From contig NC_087073.1 of the NCBI RefSeq assembly GCF_026151205.1, forward strand, positions 22,098,270 to 22,162,269: DNA of 64,000 nt, written 5' to 3'. Source of the stretch: Bolinopsis microptera (taxonomy: Eukaryota; Ctenophora; Tentaculata; Lobata; Bolinopsidae). The position numbers and the translations under genes were made by a program. Under the pieces are notes generated by a model. The model was not told the origin of the DNA, ran no database searches, and was given only the letters and a program-made list of their open reading frames with translations. Of the stretch, positions 10,731-23,205 are shown piece by piece; position 1 is the first letter of the stretch; each line of letters starts with the position of its first letter.

Positions 10731-13505
10731 TGAGTTGGACTTTCTGTTCCGTATGTTCCGCGGAACAATATTTGACGAAAGTCGATTATCTTGAGATCCT
10801 ACTGATAAATTTTCTTTAAACTTTTCAGATAGTTGTATGGCTATGAGACGGATATTCTGTGCGATTTTGGGCGAATTTCTATGTGCCAAACCTGAGATAT
10901 GACTTCAAACACAAGAAAATATCTCAAAATGGCGGTTTCTAGCGGAACGCAGGCACATATTTCGAGATCCTACTGATAAATTTTCTTTAAACTTTCCAGA
11001 TAGTTGTATGGCTGTGAGACGGATATTCTGTGCGATTTTGGGCGAATTTCTATGTGCCAAACCTGAGATATGACTTCAAACACAAGAAAATATCTCAAAT
11101 TGGCGCGTTCTAGCGGAACGCAGGCACATATTTCGAGATCCTACTGATAAATTTTCTTTAAACTTTCCAGATAGTTGTATGGCTGTGAGACGGATATTAT
11201 GTGCGATTTTGGGCGAATTTCTATGTGCCAAACCTGAGATATGACTTCAAACACAAGAAAATATCTCAAATTGGCGGTTTCTAGCGGAACGCAGGCACAT
11301 ATTTCGAGATCCTACTGATAAATTTTCTTCAAATTTTCCAGATAGTTGTATGGCTATGAGACGGATATTCTGTGCGATTTTGGGCGAATTTCTATGTGCC
11401 AAACCTGAGATATGACTTCAAACACAAGAAAATATCTCAAAATGGCGGTTTCTAGCGGAACGCAAGGCACATATTTCGAGATCCTACTGATAAATTTTCT
11501 TTAAACTTTCCAGATAGTTGTATGACTGTGAGACGATAATCTGAGCAAGTTTGGGCGAATTTCTATGTGCCAAAATTGAGATATGACTTCAAACTCATGA
11601 AAACATCTCAAATTGGCGGTTTCGGAACGATATTTGACGAAAGTCGATTATTTCGAGATCCTACTGATAAATTTTCTTCAAATTTTCCAGATAGTTGTAT
11701 GGCTATGAGACGGATATTATGTGCAATTTTGGGCGAATTTCTATGTGCCAAACCTGAGATATGACTTCAAACACAAGAAAATATCTCAAATTGGCGCGTT
11801 CTAGCGGAACGCAGGCACATATTTCGAGATCCTACTGATAAATTTTCTTTAAACTTTCCAGATAGTTGTATGGCTATGAGACGGATATTCTGTGCGATTT
11901 TGGGCGAATTTCTATGTGCCAAACCTGAGATATGACTTCAAACACAAGAAAATATCTCAAAATGGCGGTTTCTAGCGGAACGCAGGCACATATTTCGAGA
12001 TCCTACTGATAAATTTTCTTTAAACTTTCCAGATAGTTGTATGGCTATGAGACGGATATTCTGTGCGATTTTGGGCGAATTTCTATGTGCCAAACCTGAG
12101 ATATGACTTCAAACACAAGAAAATATCTCAAAATGGCGGTTTCTAGCGGAACGCAGGCACATATTTCGAGATCCTACTGATAAATTTTCTTTAAACTTTC
12201 CAGATAGTTGTATGGCTATGAGACGGATATTATGTGCAATTTTGGGCGAATTTCTATGTGCCAAACCTGAGATATGACTTCAAACACAAGAAAATATCTC
12301 AAATTGGCGCGTTCTAGCGGAACGCAGGCACATATTTCGAGATCCTACTGATAAATTTTCTTTAAACTTTCCAGATAGTTGTATGGCTATGAGACGGATA
12401 TTATGTGCGATTTTGGGCGAATTTCTATGTGCCAAACCTGAGATATGACTTCAAACACAAGAAAATATCTCAAAATGGCGGTTTCTAGCGGAACGCAGGC
12501 ACATATTTCGAGATCCTACTGATAAATTTTCTTTAAACTTTCCAGATAGTTGTATGGCTATGAGACGGATATTCTGTGCGATTTTGGGCGAATTTCTATG
12601 TGCCAAACCTGAGATATGACTTCAAACACAAGAAAATATCTCAAATTGGCGCGTTCTAGCGGAACGCAGGCACATATTTCGAGATCCTACTGATAAATTT
12701 TCTTTAAACTTTCCAGATAGTTGTATGGCTGTGAGACGGATATTATGTGCGATTTTGGGCGAATTTCTATGTGCCAAACCTGAGATATGACTTCAAACAC
12801 AAGAAAATATCTCAAATTGGCGCGTTCTAGCGGAACGCAGGCACATATTTCGAGATCCTACTGATAAATTTTCTTCAAACTTTCCAGATAGTTGTATGGC
12901 TATGAGACGGATATTCTGTGCGATTTTGGGCGAATTTCTATGTGCCAAACCTGAGATATGACTTCAAACACAAGAAAATATCTCAAAATGGCGGTTTCTA
13001 GCGGAACGCAAGCACATATTTCGAGATCCTACTGATAAATTTTCTTTAAACTTTCCAGATAGTTGTATGACTGTGAGACGGATAATCTGAGCAAGTTTGG
13101 GCGAATTTCTATGTGCCAAAATTGAGATATGACTTCAAACTCATGAAAACATCTCAAATTGGCGGTTTCGGAACGATATTTGACGAAAGTCGATTATTTC
13201 GAGATCCTACTGATAAATTTTCTTCAAATTTTCCAGATAGTTGTATGGCTATGAGACGGATATTATGTGCAATTTTGGGCGAATTTCTATGTGCCAAACC
13301 TGAGATATGACTTCAAACACAAGAAAATATCTCAAATTGGCGCGTTCTAGCGGAACGCAGGCACATATTTCGAGATCCTACTGATAAATTTTCTTTAAAC
13401 TTTCCAGATAGTTGTATGGCTATGAGACGGATATTCTGTGCGATTTTGGGCGAATTTCTATGTGCCAAACCTGAGATATGACTTCAAACACAAGAAAATA
13501 TCTCA
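10730..13505 (-). repeat. 171-172 bp satellite, left arm (about 16 monomers)
   Basis: Monomer starts (ttcgagatcc) measured at 10961, 11132, 11303 and 11475 give a 171-172 bp period. Monomers contain cttcaaacacaagaaaatat and gggcgaatttctatgtgcc. Two variant monomers with a gacgaaagtcgattattt insert recur at about 11567 and 13113, 1546 bp apart, i.e. a nine-monomer higher-order repeat. Short open frames here are repeat artefacts. Confidence 0.93.
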
Positions 13506-15275
13506 ATTTGGAGATATTTTCTTGTGTTTGAAGTCATATCTCAAGTTTGGAACATAGAAATTCGCCCAAACTTGCTCAGATCATCTGTCTCATAGCCATA
13601 CAACTATCTGGAAAGTTTAAAGAAAATTTGTCAGTAGGATCTCGAAATATGTGCCTGCGTTCCGCTAGAACGCGCCAATTTGAGATATTTTCTTGTGTTT
13701 GAAGTCATATCTCAAGTTTGGCACATAGAAATTCGCCCAAACTTGCTCAGATTATCCGTCTTATAGCCATGAAACTATCTGGAAAGTTTAAAGAAAATTT
13801 ATCAGTAGGATCTCGAAATATGTGCCTGCGTTCTGCTAGAACGCGCCAATTTGAGATATTTTCTTGTGTTTGAAGTCATATCTCGAGTTTGGCACATAGA
13901 AATTCGCCCAAACTTGCTCAGATTATACGTCTCATAGCCATACAACTATCTGGAAAGTTTAAAGAAAATTTATCAGTAGGATCTCGAAATATGTGCCTGT
14001 GTTCCGCTAGAACCCGCCAATTTGGAGATATTCTCTTGTGTTTGAAGTCATATCTCAAGTTTGGCACATAGAAATTCGCCCAAACTTGCTCAGATTGTCC
14101 GTCTCATAGCCATACAACTATCTGGAAAGTTTAAAGAAAATTTATCAGTAGGATCTCGAAATATGTGCCTGTGTTCCGCTAGAACCCGCCAATTTGGAGA
14201 TATTCTCTTGTGTTTGAAGTCATATCTCAAGTTTACCACATAGAAACTCACCCAAAATCGCACAGATCATCCGTCTGATAGCCATACAACTATCTGGAAA
14301 GTTTAAAGAAAATCTATCATTCAGATCTCTAAATATATACCTGTGTTCCGCTAGAACCCGCCAATTTGGAGATATTCTCTTGTGTTTGAAGTCATATCTA
14401 AAGTTTGGCACATAGAAATTCGCCCAAACTTGCTCAGATTATCCGTCTCATAGCCATACAACTATCTGGAAAGTTTAAAGAAAATTTATCAGTAGGATCT
14501 CGAAATATGTGCCTGTGTTCCGCTAGAACCCGCCAATTTGGAGATATTCTCTTGTGTTTGAAGTCATATCTCAAGTTTACCACATAGAAAGATAGAAACT
14601 CACCCAAAATCGCACAGATTATCCGTCTGATAGCCATACAACTATCTGGAAAGTTTAAAGAAAATTTATCAGTAGGATCTCGAAATATGTGCCTGCGTTC
14701 CGCTAGAAACCGCCATTTTGAGATATTTTCTTGTGTTTGAAGTCATATCTCAGGTTTGGCACATAGAAATTCACCCAAAATCGCACAGATCATCCGTCTG
14801 ATAGCCATACAACTATCTGGAAAGTTTAAAGAAAATCTATCATTCAGATCTCTAAATATATACCTGTGTTCCGCTAGAACCCGCCAATTTGGAGATATTC
14901 TCTTGTGTTTGAAGTCATATCTAAAGTTTGGCACATAGAAATTCGCCCAAACTTGCTCAGATTATCCGTCTCATAGCCATACAACTATCTGGAAAGTTTA
15001 AAGAAAATTTATCAGTAGGATCTCGAAATATGTGCCTGTGTTCCGCTAGAACCCGCCAATTTGGAGATATTCTCTTGTGTTTGAAGTCATATCTCAAGTT
15101 TACCACATAGAAAGATAGAAACTCACCCAAAATCGCACAGATTATCCGTCTGATAGCCATACAACTATCTGGAAAGTTTAAAGAAAATCTATCATTCAGA
15201 TCTCTAAATATATACCTGTGTTCCGCTAGAACCCGCCAATTTGGAGATATTTTCTTGTGGTTGAAGTCATATCTC
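13505..15275 (+). repeat. 171-172 bp satellite, inverted right arm (about 10 monomers)
   Basis: The same monomer as 10730-13505 but in opposite orientation. The switch occurs within a near-perfect palindrome around 13480-13545, centred on ctcaatttggag. A three-monomer higher-order unit of 523 bp repeats (14220 and 14743). The arm is broken at 15276 by an inserted element and resumes, diverged, at 18152-18240. Confidence 0.92.
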
Positions 15276-15329
15276 CATTTTGGGGGGGGGTGTCACGTCC
15301 GTCTATGTCCGCTTGTCTCATAGAATCCA

Positions 15330-15440
15330 AAAAGGACAGGACATAGGCGGACATAGGCGGACATAGACGGACATAGGCGGACATAGGCGGACATAGACGG
15401 ACATAGGCGGACATAGGCGGACATAGGCGGACATTAATGG
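15330..15440 (+). repeat. Minisatellite, unit ggacataggc/ggacatagac
   Basis: About ten tandem copies of a 10-11 bp unit. The right end of the same element carries a related but longer unit. Confidence 0.9.
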
Positions 15441-15599
15441 ACACCTAAATTGCTAAATAAAATGTTCAATTTTTGCTGTTATAGGGGGATCATGTTTTTT
15501 GTCCGTTCGGTACCCTATATTTTCAAAACGGACAAAAAATAGAGCGGACAAAAACGGACAAAAATGGACAAAAACGGACAAAAATGGAAATAACATTAA

Positions 15600-17910
15600 G
15601 ATGCTTCCTCCTCCTACTCTTCCTCCTCCCCCTGGGTCTTCCTGATCGTTCTCAGTCCTCTTCCTCCTCCCCTCCTCAGTCCTCCTCCTCCTCCTCGTCC
15701 TCAGTCCTCTCATCAGTCCTCAACAGTCCTCCTCCTCCCCAGTCCTCCTCCTCCTCCTGAGCTCCCTCCTGGGTCCTCCTCCTCCTCTTCATCCTCCTCC
15801 TCTTCCTCCTCAGTCCTCAGTCCTCAGTCCTCCTCCTCATCCTTCTCCTCAGTCCTCCATCCTCCTCCTCAGTCCTCCCCCAGTCCCCCTCCTCCTCCTC
15901 CTATTCAGTCCTCCTCCTCCTCCTCCTCCTCCTTCTCAGTCCTCCTCAGTCCTCCTCCTCCTCCTCCTCCTCCTCCTCTTCCCTCTCATTCATCCTCCTC
16001 AGCCATCCTCCTCAGTCCTCCTCAGTCCTCCTCAGTCCTCCTCCTCAGTCCTCCTCCTCCTGGGTCCTCCTCCTCCTCTTCATCCTCCTCCTGTTCCTCC
16101 TCGGTCCTCAGTCCTCCTCCTCCTGGGTCCTCCTCCTCATCCTTCTCATCAGTCCTCCTCCTCCCCAGTCCTCTCCCAGTCCCCTCCTTCTCCTCCTATT
16201 CAGTCCTCCTCCTCCTCCTCAGTTCTCCTCAGTCCTCCTTCTCATTTCTCCTAAGTCCTCCTCCTGAGTCCTCCTCCTGAGTCCTCCTCCTGAGTCCTCC
16301 TCCTCCCTCTCAGTCATCCTCCTCAGTCATCCTCCTCAGCCATCCTCCCCAGCCATCCTCCTCAGCCATCCTCCTCAGTACTCCTCAGTCCTCCTCCTTC
16401 TCAGTCATCGTCAGTCCTCCTCCTCAGTCCTCCTCAGTCCTCCTCCTCCTCCTGGGTCCTCCTCCTCCTCCTGGGTCCTCCTGGGTCTTCCTGATCCTCC
16501 CCAGTCCTCTTCCTTCTCCCCTCCTCAGTCCTCCTCCTACTCTTCCTCCTCGTCCTCAGTCCTCCTCATCAGTCCTCTACAGTTATCCTCCTCCCCAGTC
16601 CTCCTCCTCCTCCTGGGGCCTTTTCCTGGGTCCTCCTGGGTCCTCCTCCTCCTGGGTCCTCCTCCTCCTGGGTCCTCCTTCTCCTCCTCAGTCCTTCTCC
16701 TCCTCCTCCTCAGTCCTCTTCCTCCTCTTCCTCCTCCTCCTCCCTCTCAGTCATCCTCCTCATCCTTCTCCTCAGTCCTCCATCCTCCTCCTCAGTCCTC
16801 CCCCAGTCCCCCTCCTCCTCCTCCTATTCAGTCCTCCTCCTCCTCCTCCTCCTTCTCAGTCCTCCTCAGTCCTCCTCCTCCTCCTCCTCCTCTTCCCTCT
16901 CAGTCATCCTCCTCAGCCATCCTCCTCAGTCCTCCTCCTCAGTCCTCCTCCTCAGTCCTCCTCCTCCTGGGTCCTCCTCCTCCTCTTCATCCTCCTCCTG
17001 TTCCTCCTCGGTCCTCAGTCCTCCTCCTCCTGGGTCCTCCTCCTCATCCTTCTCATCAGTCCTCCTCCTCCCCAGTCCCCTCCTTCTCCTCCTATTCAGT
17101 CCTCCTCCTCCTCCTCCTCCTCAGTTCTCCTCAGTCCTCCTTCTCATTTCTCCTAAGTCCTCCTCCTGAGTCCTCCTCCTCCCTCTCAGTCATCCTCCTC
17201 AGTCATCCTCCTCAGCCATCCTCCCCAGCCATCCTCCTCAGCCATCCTCCTCAGTACTCCTCAGTCCTCCTCCTTCTCAGTCATCGTCAGTCCTCCTCCT
17301 CAGTCCTCCTCAGTCCTCCTCCTCCTCCTGGGTTCTCCTCCTCCTCCTCCTCCTGGGTCCTCCTGGGTCTTCCTGATCCTCCCCAGTCCTCTTCCTTCTC
17401 CCCTCCTCAGTCCTCCTCCTACTCTTCCTCCTCGTCCTCAGTCCTCCTCATCAGTCCTCAACAGTTCTCCTCCTCCCCAGTCCTCCTCCTCCTCCTGGGG
17501 CCTTCTCCTGGGTCCTCCTCCTCCTGGGTCCTACTCCTCCTGGGTCCTCCTTCTCCTCCTCAGTCCTTCTCCTCCTCCTCCTCAGTCCTCTTCCTCCTCT
17601 TCCTCCTCCTCCTCCCTCTCAGTCATCCTCCTCAGCCATCCTCCCCAGTCCTCCTTCTCAGTCCTCCTCAGTCCTCCTCCTGAGTCCTCCTCCTCCTCAG
17701 TCATCCTCCTCAGTTCTCCTCCTCCTCCTAGGTCCTCCTTCTGGGTCCTCCTCCTCCTCCTCCTCCTGGGTCTTCCTGATCCTTCTCCTCCCTCTCAGTC
17801 ATCCTCCTCAGTCATCCTCCTCAGTCATCCTCCTCAGCCATCCTCCTCAGCCATCCTTCTCAGCCATCCTCCTCAGTACTCTTCAGTACTCTTCAGTACT
17901 CTTCAGTCCT
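15600..17910 (+). repeat. Polypyrimidine (TCC/TCCTCAG) tract of about 2.3 kb
   Basis: Almost pure pyrimidine on the plus strand, built of cctcct and cctcagt motifs. Longer blocks recur at about 0.9 kb spacing: catccttctcctcagtcc near 15837 and 16757, and ctactcttcctcctcgtcc near 16530 and 17415. No coding sequence. Confidence 0.95.
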
Positions 17911-17914
17911 CAAA

Positions 17915-18070
17915 ATGTTTGTCCGCTAATGTCCACCAATGTCCGCTAATGTCCACCAATGTCCATCCAAGTCCGCCAATGTCCGTCCGGGTCCGCCAAT
18001 GTCCGTCCGAGTCCGCCAATGTCCGTCCGAGTCCGCCAATGTCCGTCCGTGTCCGCCAATGTCCCAAAAA
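17915..18070 (+). repeat. Minisatellite, unit gtccgccaatgtccgtccga
   Basis: A roughly 20-bp unit, about five good copies plus diverged leading ones (gtccaccaatgtccgctaat). It lies inside the right end of the 15276-18151 element. Confidence 0.88.
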
Positions 18071-18151
18071 ACACGTCCGTTGTCTCATAGAATCCAAAAA
18101 GGACAGGACATAGGCGGACATAGACGGACATGACACCCCCCCCCATTTTGG

Positions 18152-18576
18152 CATATAGAAATTCTCCCAAACTCTTACACATTATCTGTCATATAGCCAT
18201 CTAACTATCTGGAAAGTTTAAAGAAAATCTATCAGTCAGATCTTGAGAAAATCAAAATTATATTCTAAGATATTCACTAAAACACTCGATTTTCGATCTT
18301 TTTATTTGGAACAGATTTGTCGAAAGTCCTTCTGAAGGTATATATTTATATACTGTTCGTGGCCGCCGCGATAACATTCGTGTAAGGCAAGTGCTTTTCC
18401 GCGCGCACGCTTATTTAAATGATGTACGTACGTACGTACGTATCTACGTACGATATATACATATTTCACGAAGGAGCGTTTGCACGAACGATATTATATT
18501 AAATATCATTATATTACATATATCTACATTCTACAGATGTATTTTACTTGAAATAATCAGCTACTAATTGTTACAG
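18152..18576. other. Satellite remnant and PRPF3 upstream region
   Basis: 18152-18240 is a diverged satellite monomer (gccatctaactatctgg and so on). After it come AT-rich DNA and an ACGT microsatellite at 18423-18455 (tacgtacgtacg). An acceptor at 18571-18576 precedes the PRPF3 ATG, so the upstream part may hold a 5' UTR intron. Confidence 0.6.
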
Positions 18577-18581
18577 GAGAC

Positions 18582-21500
18582 ATGTCTGTGGAAACCCTTG
18601 GAAAAAGCAGAACAGAACAGTTGAGGTTTTGGGCGGGGAACAAAGTCAAAGATTTGCTCGGCTATTCTGAAGACACTGTAGTAACAGCTGCTATCGCATG
18701 TCTCGGTAAATAATTACACTTCAGTTTAATGACTGCAACTGTAATTAAACCTAGTATACCTCTTGTATTGGTAGTGTTCTTTTCTCACGCGTTATATTTC
18801 AGGTCGTAGACTGACTGAGGGGCAGACGAAGGAGCAGCTCAACCCTTTGTTAGAGGAGGAAACTGGGAAATTTGTGGAGGAGCTCTATCTCAGACATCAG
18901 CAGGTACTTGACAGATAAGGGAGATTATGGTCAGTGAGAATGTGAGATGTGGTTAAATAGGGTCTCAGTGCTGTGATCAGAAGATGATTTGTATTTTTGG
19001 GTGACATTTCGCGAATAGATTAACACAGAAAATTTCAGCTTCTCGAAGACAAGAAGTACGACACGAAGGAAATAGCTACAATTCAACAACAGCCAAAAAT
19101 AAAAAAACGAGGTAGGTTTGTGTGAGGTGGTATTATATGTTAGAAATTGTGTGAGATATTTCACTGTAACAAAGCAAAGATTGCTCGTCATTTAGTTACG
19201 CAGCAATTCGTAGCTTAAATATGTTAATTGCTGAAGGTATCTGCTCTCGTAATAGTTAGACGGTGGGAGCTGGTTGCTATGAGGAGAGAGCTGGTTGCTA
19301 TGAGGAGAGAGCTGGTTGCTATGAGGAGGGAGCTGGTTGCTATGAGGAGGGAGCTGGTTGCTATGAGGAGGGAGCTGGTTGCTATGAGGAGGGAGCTGGT
19401 TGCTATGAGGAGAGAGCTGGTTGCTATGAGGAGAGAGCTGGTTGCTATGAGGAGAGAGCTGGTTGCTATGAGGAGAGAGCTGGTTGCTATGAGGAGAGAG
19501 CTGGTTGCTATGAGGAGAGAGCTGGTTGCTATGAGGAGGGAGCTGGTTGCTATGAGGAGCGAGCTGGTTGCTATGAGGAGAGAGCTGGTTGCTATGAGGA
19601 GGGTTCTGAATGGGATTTCCTTTTTTGGGTCTACACTGCTTATTTAAATTATTCGTAATCTTGTTTCAGGAATAGAAGATGTGTTTGGTGACGATGTAGA
19701 AGATAGCATGGACTACAGTTCCAGGAAGGTCTCCAAGATGAGGCTACCGCACGAACAAGAGGAGGAGACTAGGCTCATACAGACGGATCTTACTCCTGCT
19801 GAGGTATTTCTACCAACTCTTACTTTATCAATATGTAAAACTTTTCTAAACATGTAACATCTCACCAATTTGGCTGTTAAATTTAAACTGCTGAATTGGC
19901 GGGCTAGAGGGCGAACAACCCGCGGTGGTATGTTAACAATTTTTATATCCATTGCTTCAACAATGATGCGTCTTACATTTGCAGCAAAGGGCGTTTGATG
20001 AAATGGCGATGAAACAGATCAACAAATTGCGGGAGAAGGTGCAGAAAGATGAGGATAGGAAGCGATCGAAGGACTCAATAAACAAGGACGGGGCTAAAGC
20101 CTACCTCACTGAAGCCATGGGTTAGTGAATCAATTTAACGTCCACTTGCTAAGATTAACTTTCAGTTTCCCTCCTTTTTAATGTAGGTCCTGAATGAATG
20201 AATGGGAAATATTATCATTTAATGGCGACTCAGCCTTAGACTTTTACTCTAACGAGTGCGTACTATTCACATTTCACACCATGGTGAGTGGTGACGTCAT
20301 CATGGTGACGGCCGGTTCCAAACTGCTACCTAAGACAGACGGAACACCCACTGAAACTATGAATCTATCGTATTGTGTATATTTTACTTAAACTTCCCAA
20401 TTTAATCTATAAACCAAATTATTTAGATGGCTCGAATAATGACCCGTTTAATTTTCAGCGAGTAAAGACCGGGCCTCAGTGCTTCAAGCCAAAATAAGCC
20501 AGCGAATGGCGACCCTGAATTTACCTGGCATAGCCAAAGCTCCTGTCCTGGATAAAGAAGGGAGAACATTGGACTCTTCTGGAAAAGCTATTTCTGTAAT
20601 CAAACATGAACCTACTCTCAAGGTAAAAGAGCCAAATTTCTGTGTCTTGAACTCATTTATACGCTTAAACCTACTGAAAACCTATACAAGACAGTGATTA
20701 TGTATACTTGATGTAAAATTTACTCAAGAACGTTCTGCTCAGGTTAATCTTCGAGAGTCAAAGAGGAAAAACTTCAAGATGGAAAAACCAGACGATAATT
20801 TGACTGTCACTAACCCATACTTTGATCCTCGAATGAGGTAGAGTTTTTTTTGTTGTTCACGGAATTTTATTTTTATAAATTCTTATTAAATCTGAAAAAG
20901 GTGGAAAATAAGTATATTTCGACTTTTGAAGATAACTCTTAGTGCAAAAAACCTCGATGTATGCATGATATATAAATTTTATCTATATATATTCATTATG
21001 TAATCCTCAGAATCAAAGGAGCTACTCGTCAGCCAAAAGCCATGAAGTTTAATGAGTCTGGGAAATATATCCAGTTAGCACAGAAGCAGCGCGCCCACAG
21101 CAAGTTGGAGGAACTGCAGAAACAAATCGCTGCTACCGCTAAAAAGACCGGTATCTCCACCGTTGCTAAACGCGTTATGCTTAGTGACAATAACCTTTCG
21201 GTGAATATTATAATTACTATAATTACCTTATAATTACTTTTTTCAACTTCTTGTGATTTAGGACGTTCGAAGCTAATCTTTTAGCCTCTTTCATTCCTGT
21301 TGATCAATGTAATGCTTCAATTAATAATTCTTTTAATTAAAATCATTGGCTGGATTGCCTATCTGTAACTAAGAGTGATAACACCCCAGAAAGAAGACCC
21401 TGTCCCGGAGGTAGAATGGTGGGACAAGTTCATCCTGGTGTCCGAGAACTACGAGAACTGCGAAACTCCAGTCTCTCAAGAGGAACTCACTAGATCTGTA

Positions 21501-23205
21501 GCGTCTCCTAAGTACAGGGAGATAACGCATCTCATCGAACACCCCTTATCTAAACCCCCACCAGGTACACCCCTTATCTAAACCCCCACCAGGTACACCC
21601 CCTATCTAAACCCCCACCAGGTACCCTATTGTAATCCAATAATAATCTATTGTCTAGTGTGTAGCGGCAGATATGTGAATATTTGGCAAAAGTGCCTCAA
21701 TGCCGAATATCACACAAAAATAACTTTTGCGAATATGTTACCATTACCATAGCAACTAAACCACCGGCGACGACCGTGCGGTGTGAAAACAAGCTCACAT
21801 ATACAAAAAACCTCTTTCGCTAACTCTTGTCCTTGACTCTTTTGGGCTTACGGGAACAATTAATAAAGTTCCATTTTGTGCGACCTCCCGAACAAGATAT
21901 TTTCAGGGGCAGCTGAAACTGCGCCACCCTTGTCTGTTGTGCTGACGAAAAAAGAGAGGAGGAAACTGAGAACTCAGAGGAGGTTGGAGCGACAGAGAGA
22001 AGAGCAGGAGAAGATTCGACTGGGTCTCATGCCACCACCACCTCCCAAAGGTACACTTAAAATAACCTCTTTTATCGACAATAATTAAAATAAGTTCCAG
22101 TCTATGACATGATCTGTAAGAAGATTCCTCTTTTTCTGGAGCCTTTCTAACATTGTTAACAGAATCAATTCTACAACAGTGCGTATTGCAAACCTGATGA
22201 GAGTCCTGTGCTCGGAAGCAGTGCAAGATCCCACAAAAGTGGAGGCCACAGTCCGTGCACAAGCTGCCGAACGTCAGAAAAAACATCAGAAAGCAAATTC
22301 TGAGCGACAACTGACAAAGGAACAACGCGGTGCCAAGAAGATGGCTAAACTTTCTGAAGATACTTCTCAAGGCGTCCATATAGCAGTTTTCAGGTAAATA
22401 TTGTAACTTGTTAATCGTGAGATTGATTAGACATATTGTTTGGTTAACTGAGCCTATACAATAGACTAAAAACTTTCATTTTCCTTCTTATCTCTCTTTA
22501 CATTCTTTATTGAGCTGGTTCTTAACAAAGCTATAATTTTCAGGATAGACAATCTGAGTAATCCGCAGCACAAGTACAAGGTAGAAACTAACGCTACACA
22601 GTTCATGTTTACTGGCCTCATGCTGCTTTCCAAGGATAACAATATTGTTATCATCGAGGGTGGGCCCAAAGGTCTCCGCAAGTTCAAACGCTTAATGATG
22701 ATCAGGATGAAGTGGGATGAGGACGTGCGAAACAGAAAAAGTGATTTTATAATTTTTTATTTGGGTATCTAACTCCCTTACTTTGAAACTTGAATTTGAT
22801 GTGTACCATTTATTTCTAATAATATCTAATGGAAATTTATAATTGGTAATGTACTTATTTTTTTACAATGATGAACGTTCAGATCAAGACGATGATAAAA
22901 GGCCGAAGAATAAGTGCAAGCTAATTTGGGAGGTAAATATTTGGATTCTAGTTTTTATTGCCGTGAGAAGAACCAAGGTTATGACTAATGTCGAATCTAC
23001 GTAATCCAATATCATAACTTTCCTTCATCCCTGTTTTAATATCCTGTCCTTGCAGGGAACTCGAAAGACTAGATTTTTTTCAAAATTCGCCACTAAACTT
23101 ATCACTGGTGATCCGTCCGCTGCCAAAGAGTACCTCGCCAAATACAACTGTCAAAACTTTTGGGACCTCGCCGTGTGCGAAAGTATTGTTTCCGAAGAAG
23201 TTTGA
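18582..23205 (+). CDS. PRPF3: U4/U6 snRNP protein Prp3, 14 coding exons
   Basis: Coding exons: 18582-18705, 18803-18903, 19039-19111, 19670-19803, 19985-20120, 20459-20622, 20743-20837, 21011-21183, 21376-21564, 21907-22050, 22180-22393, 22544-22740, 22883-22932, 23056-23205. The sum is 1944 nt, or 647 aa; the human protein is about 683. Exons 1-2 encode an N-terminal PWI-like domain ([17 protein letters not shown], then [10 protein letters not shown]). Exons 8-9 have the conserved segment leading to EVEWWDKF. Exons 11-14 hold the C-terminal Prp3/DUF1115 region, with [15 protein letters not shown] and a Trp-rich end near [12 protein letters not shown]. The protein binds U4/U6 in the tri-snRNP. 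The ATG is 5 nt after a good acceptor (ttacag), so a 5' UTR intron is likely. Intron 3 holds a 21-bp minisatellite, and the exon 9 donor is present in three tandem copies. The exon 8/9 junction was chosen by phase and homology. Confidence 0.95.
19265..19605 (+). repeat. 21-bp minisatellite in PRPF3 intron 3
   Basis: Unit gagctggttgctatgaggag plus a/g, 16 copies. Open in several frames but intronic, lying between exon 3 (19111) and exon 4 (19670). Confidence 0.96.
21553..21620 (+). repeat. 28-bp unit triplicated over the PRPF3 exon 9 splice donor
   Basis: Each unit carries cccccaccag|gtac; potential donors follow 21564, 21592 and 21620. Confidence 0.93.

Larger units (their letters stand above)
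15276..18151. mobile_element. Candidate DNA transposon or fold-back element inserted in the satellite
   Basis: Left end: CATTTTGG, a G run, then tgtcacgtccgtctatgtcc. Right end: ggacatagacggacatgaca, a C run, then CATTTTGG. The ends are therefore inverted repeats (about 30 bp including G9/C9), with CATTTTGG duplicated on both sides as a likely 8-bp target-site duplication. Satellite sequence continues on both flanks. A second shared block (ttgtctcatagaatccaaa then aaggacaggacat) lies inside both ends in the same orientation. The interior is only tandem repeats (GGACATAGGC type, then polypyrimidine, then GTCCGCCAAT type). No transposase frame was seen, so it would be non-autonomous. Confidence 0.65.

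Noticed and set aside
11567..15160. Families of 60-67 aa frames in the satellite
   Set aside because: Same frame recurring with the 172-bp period on both strands; no coding signature.
10730..15275. CRISPR-like array
   Set aside because: No unique spacers between repeats; whole 171-172 bp units repeat, in a eukaryotic genome.
15453..15713. 86-aa Arg/Glu-rich frame on the minus strand
   Set aside because: Product of the polypyrimidine repeat, low complexity, no start context.
19228..19658. Repeat proteins in PRPF3 intron 3
   Set aside because: The 21-bp minisatellite lies wholly within an intron bounded by good GT/AG sites.
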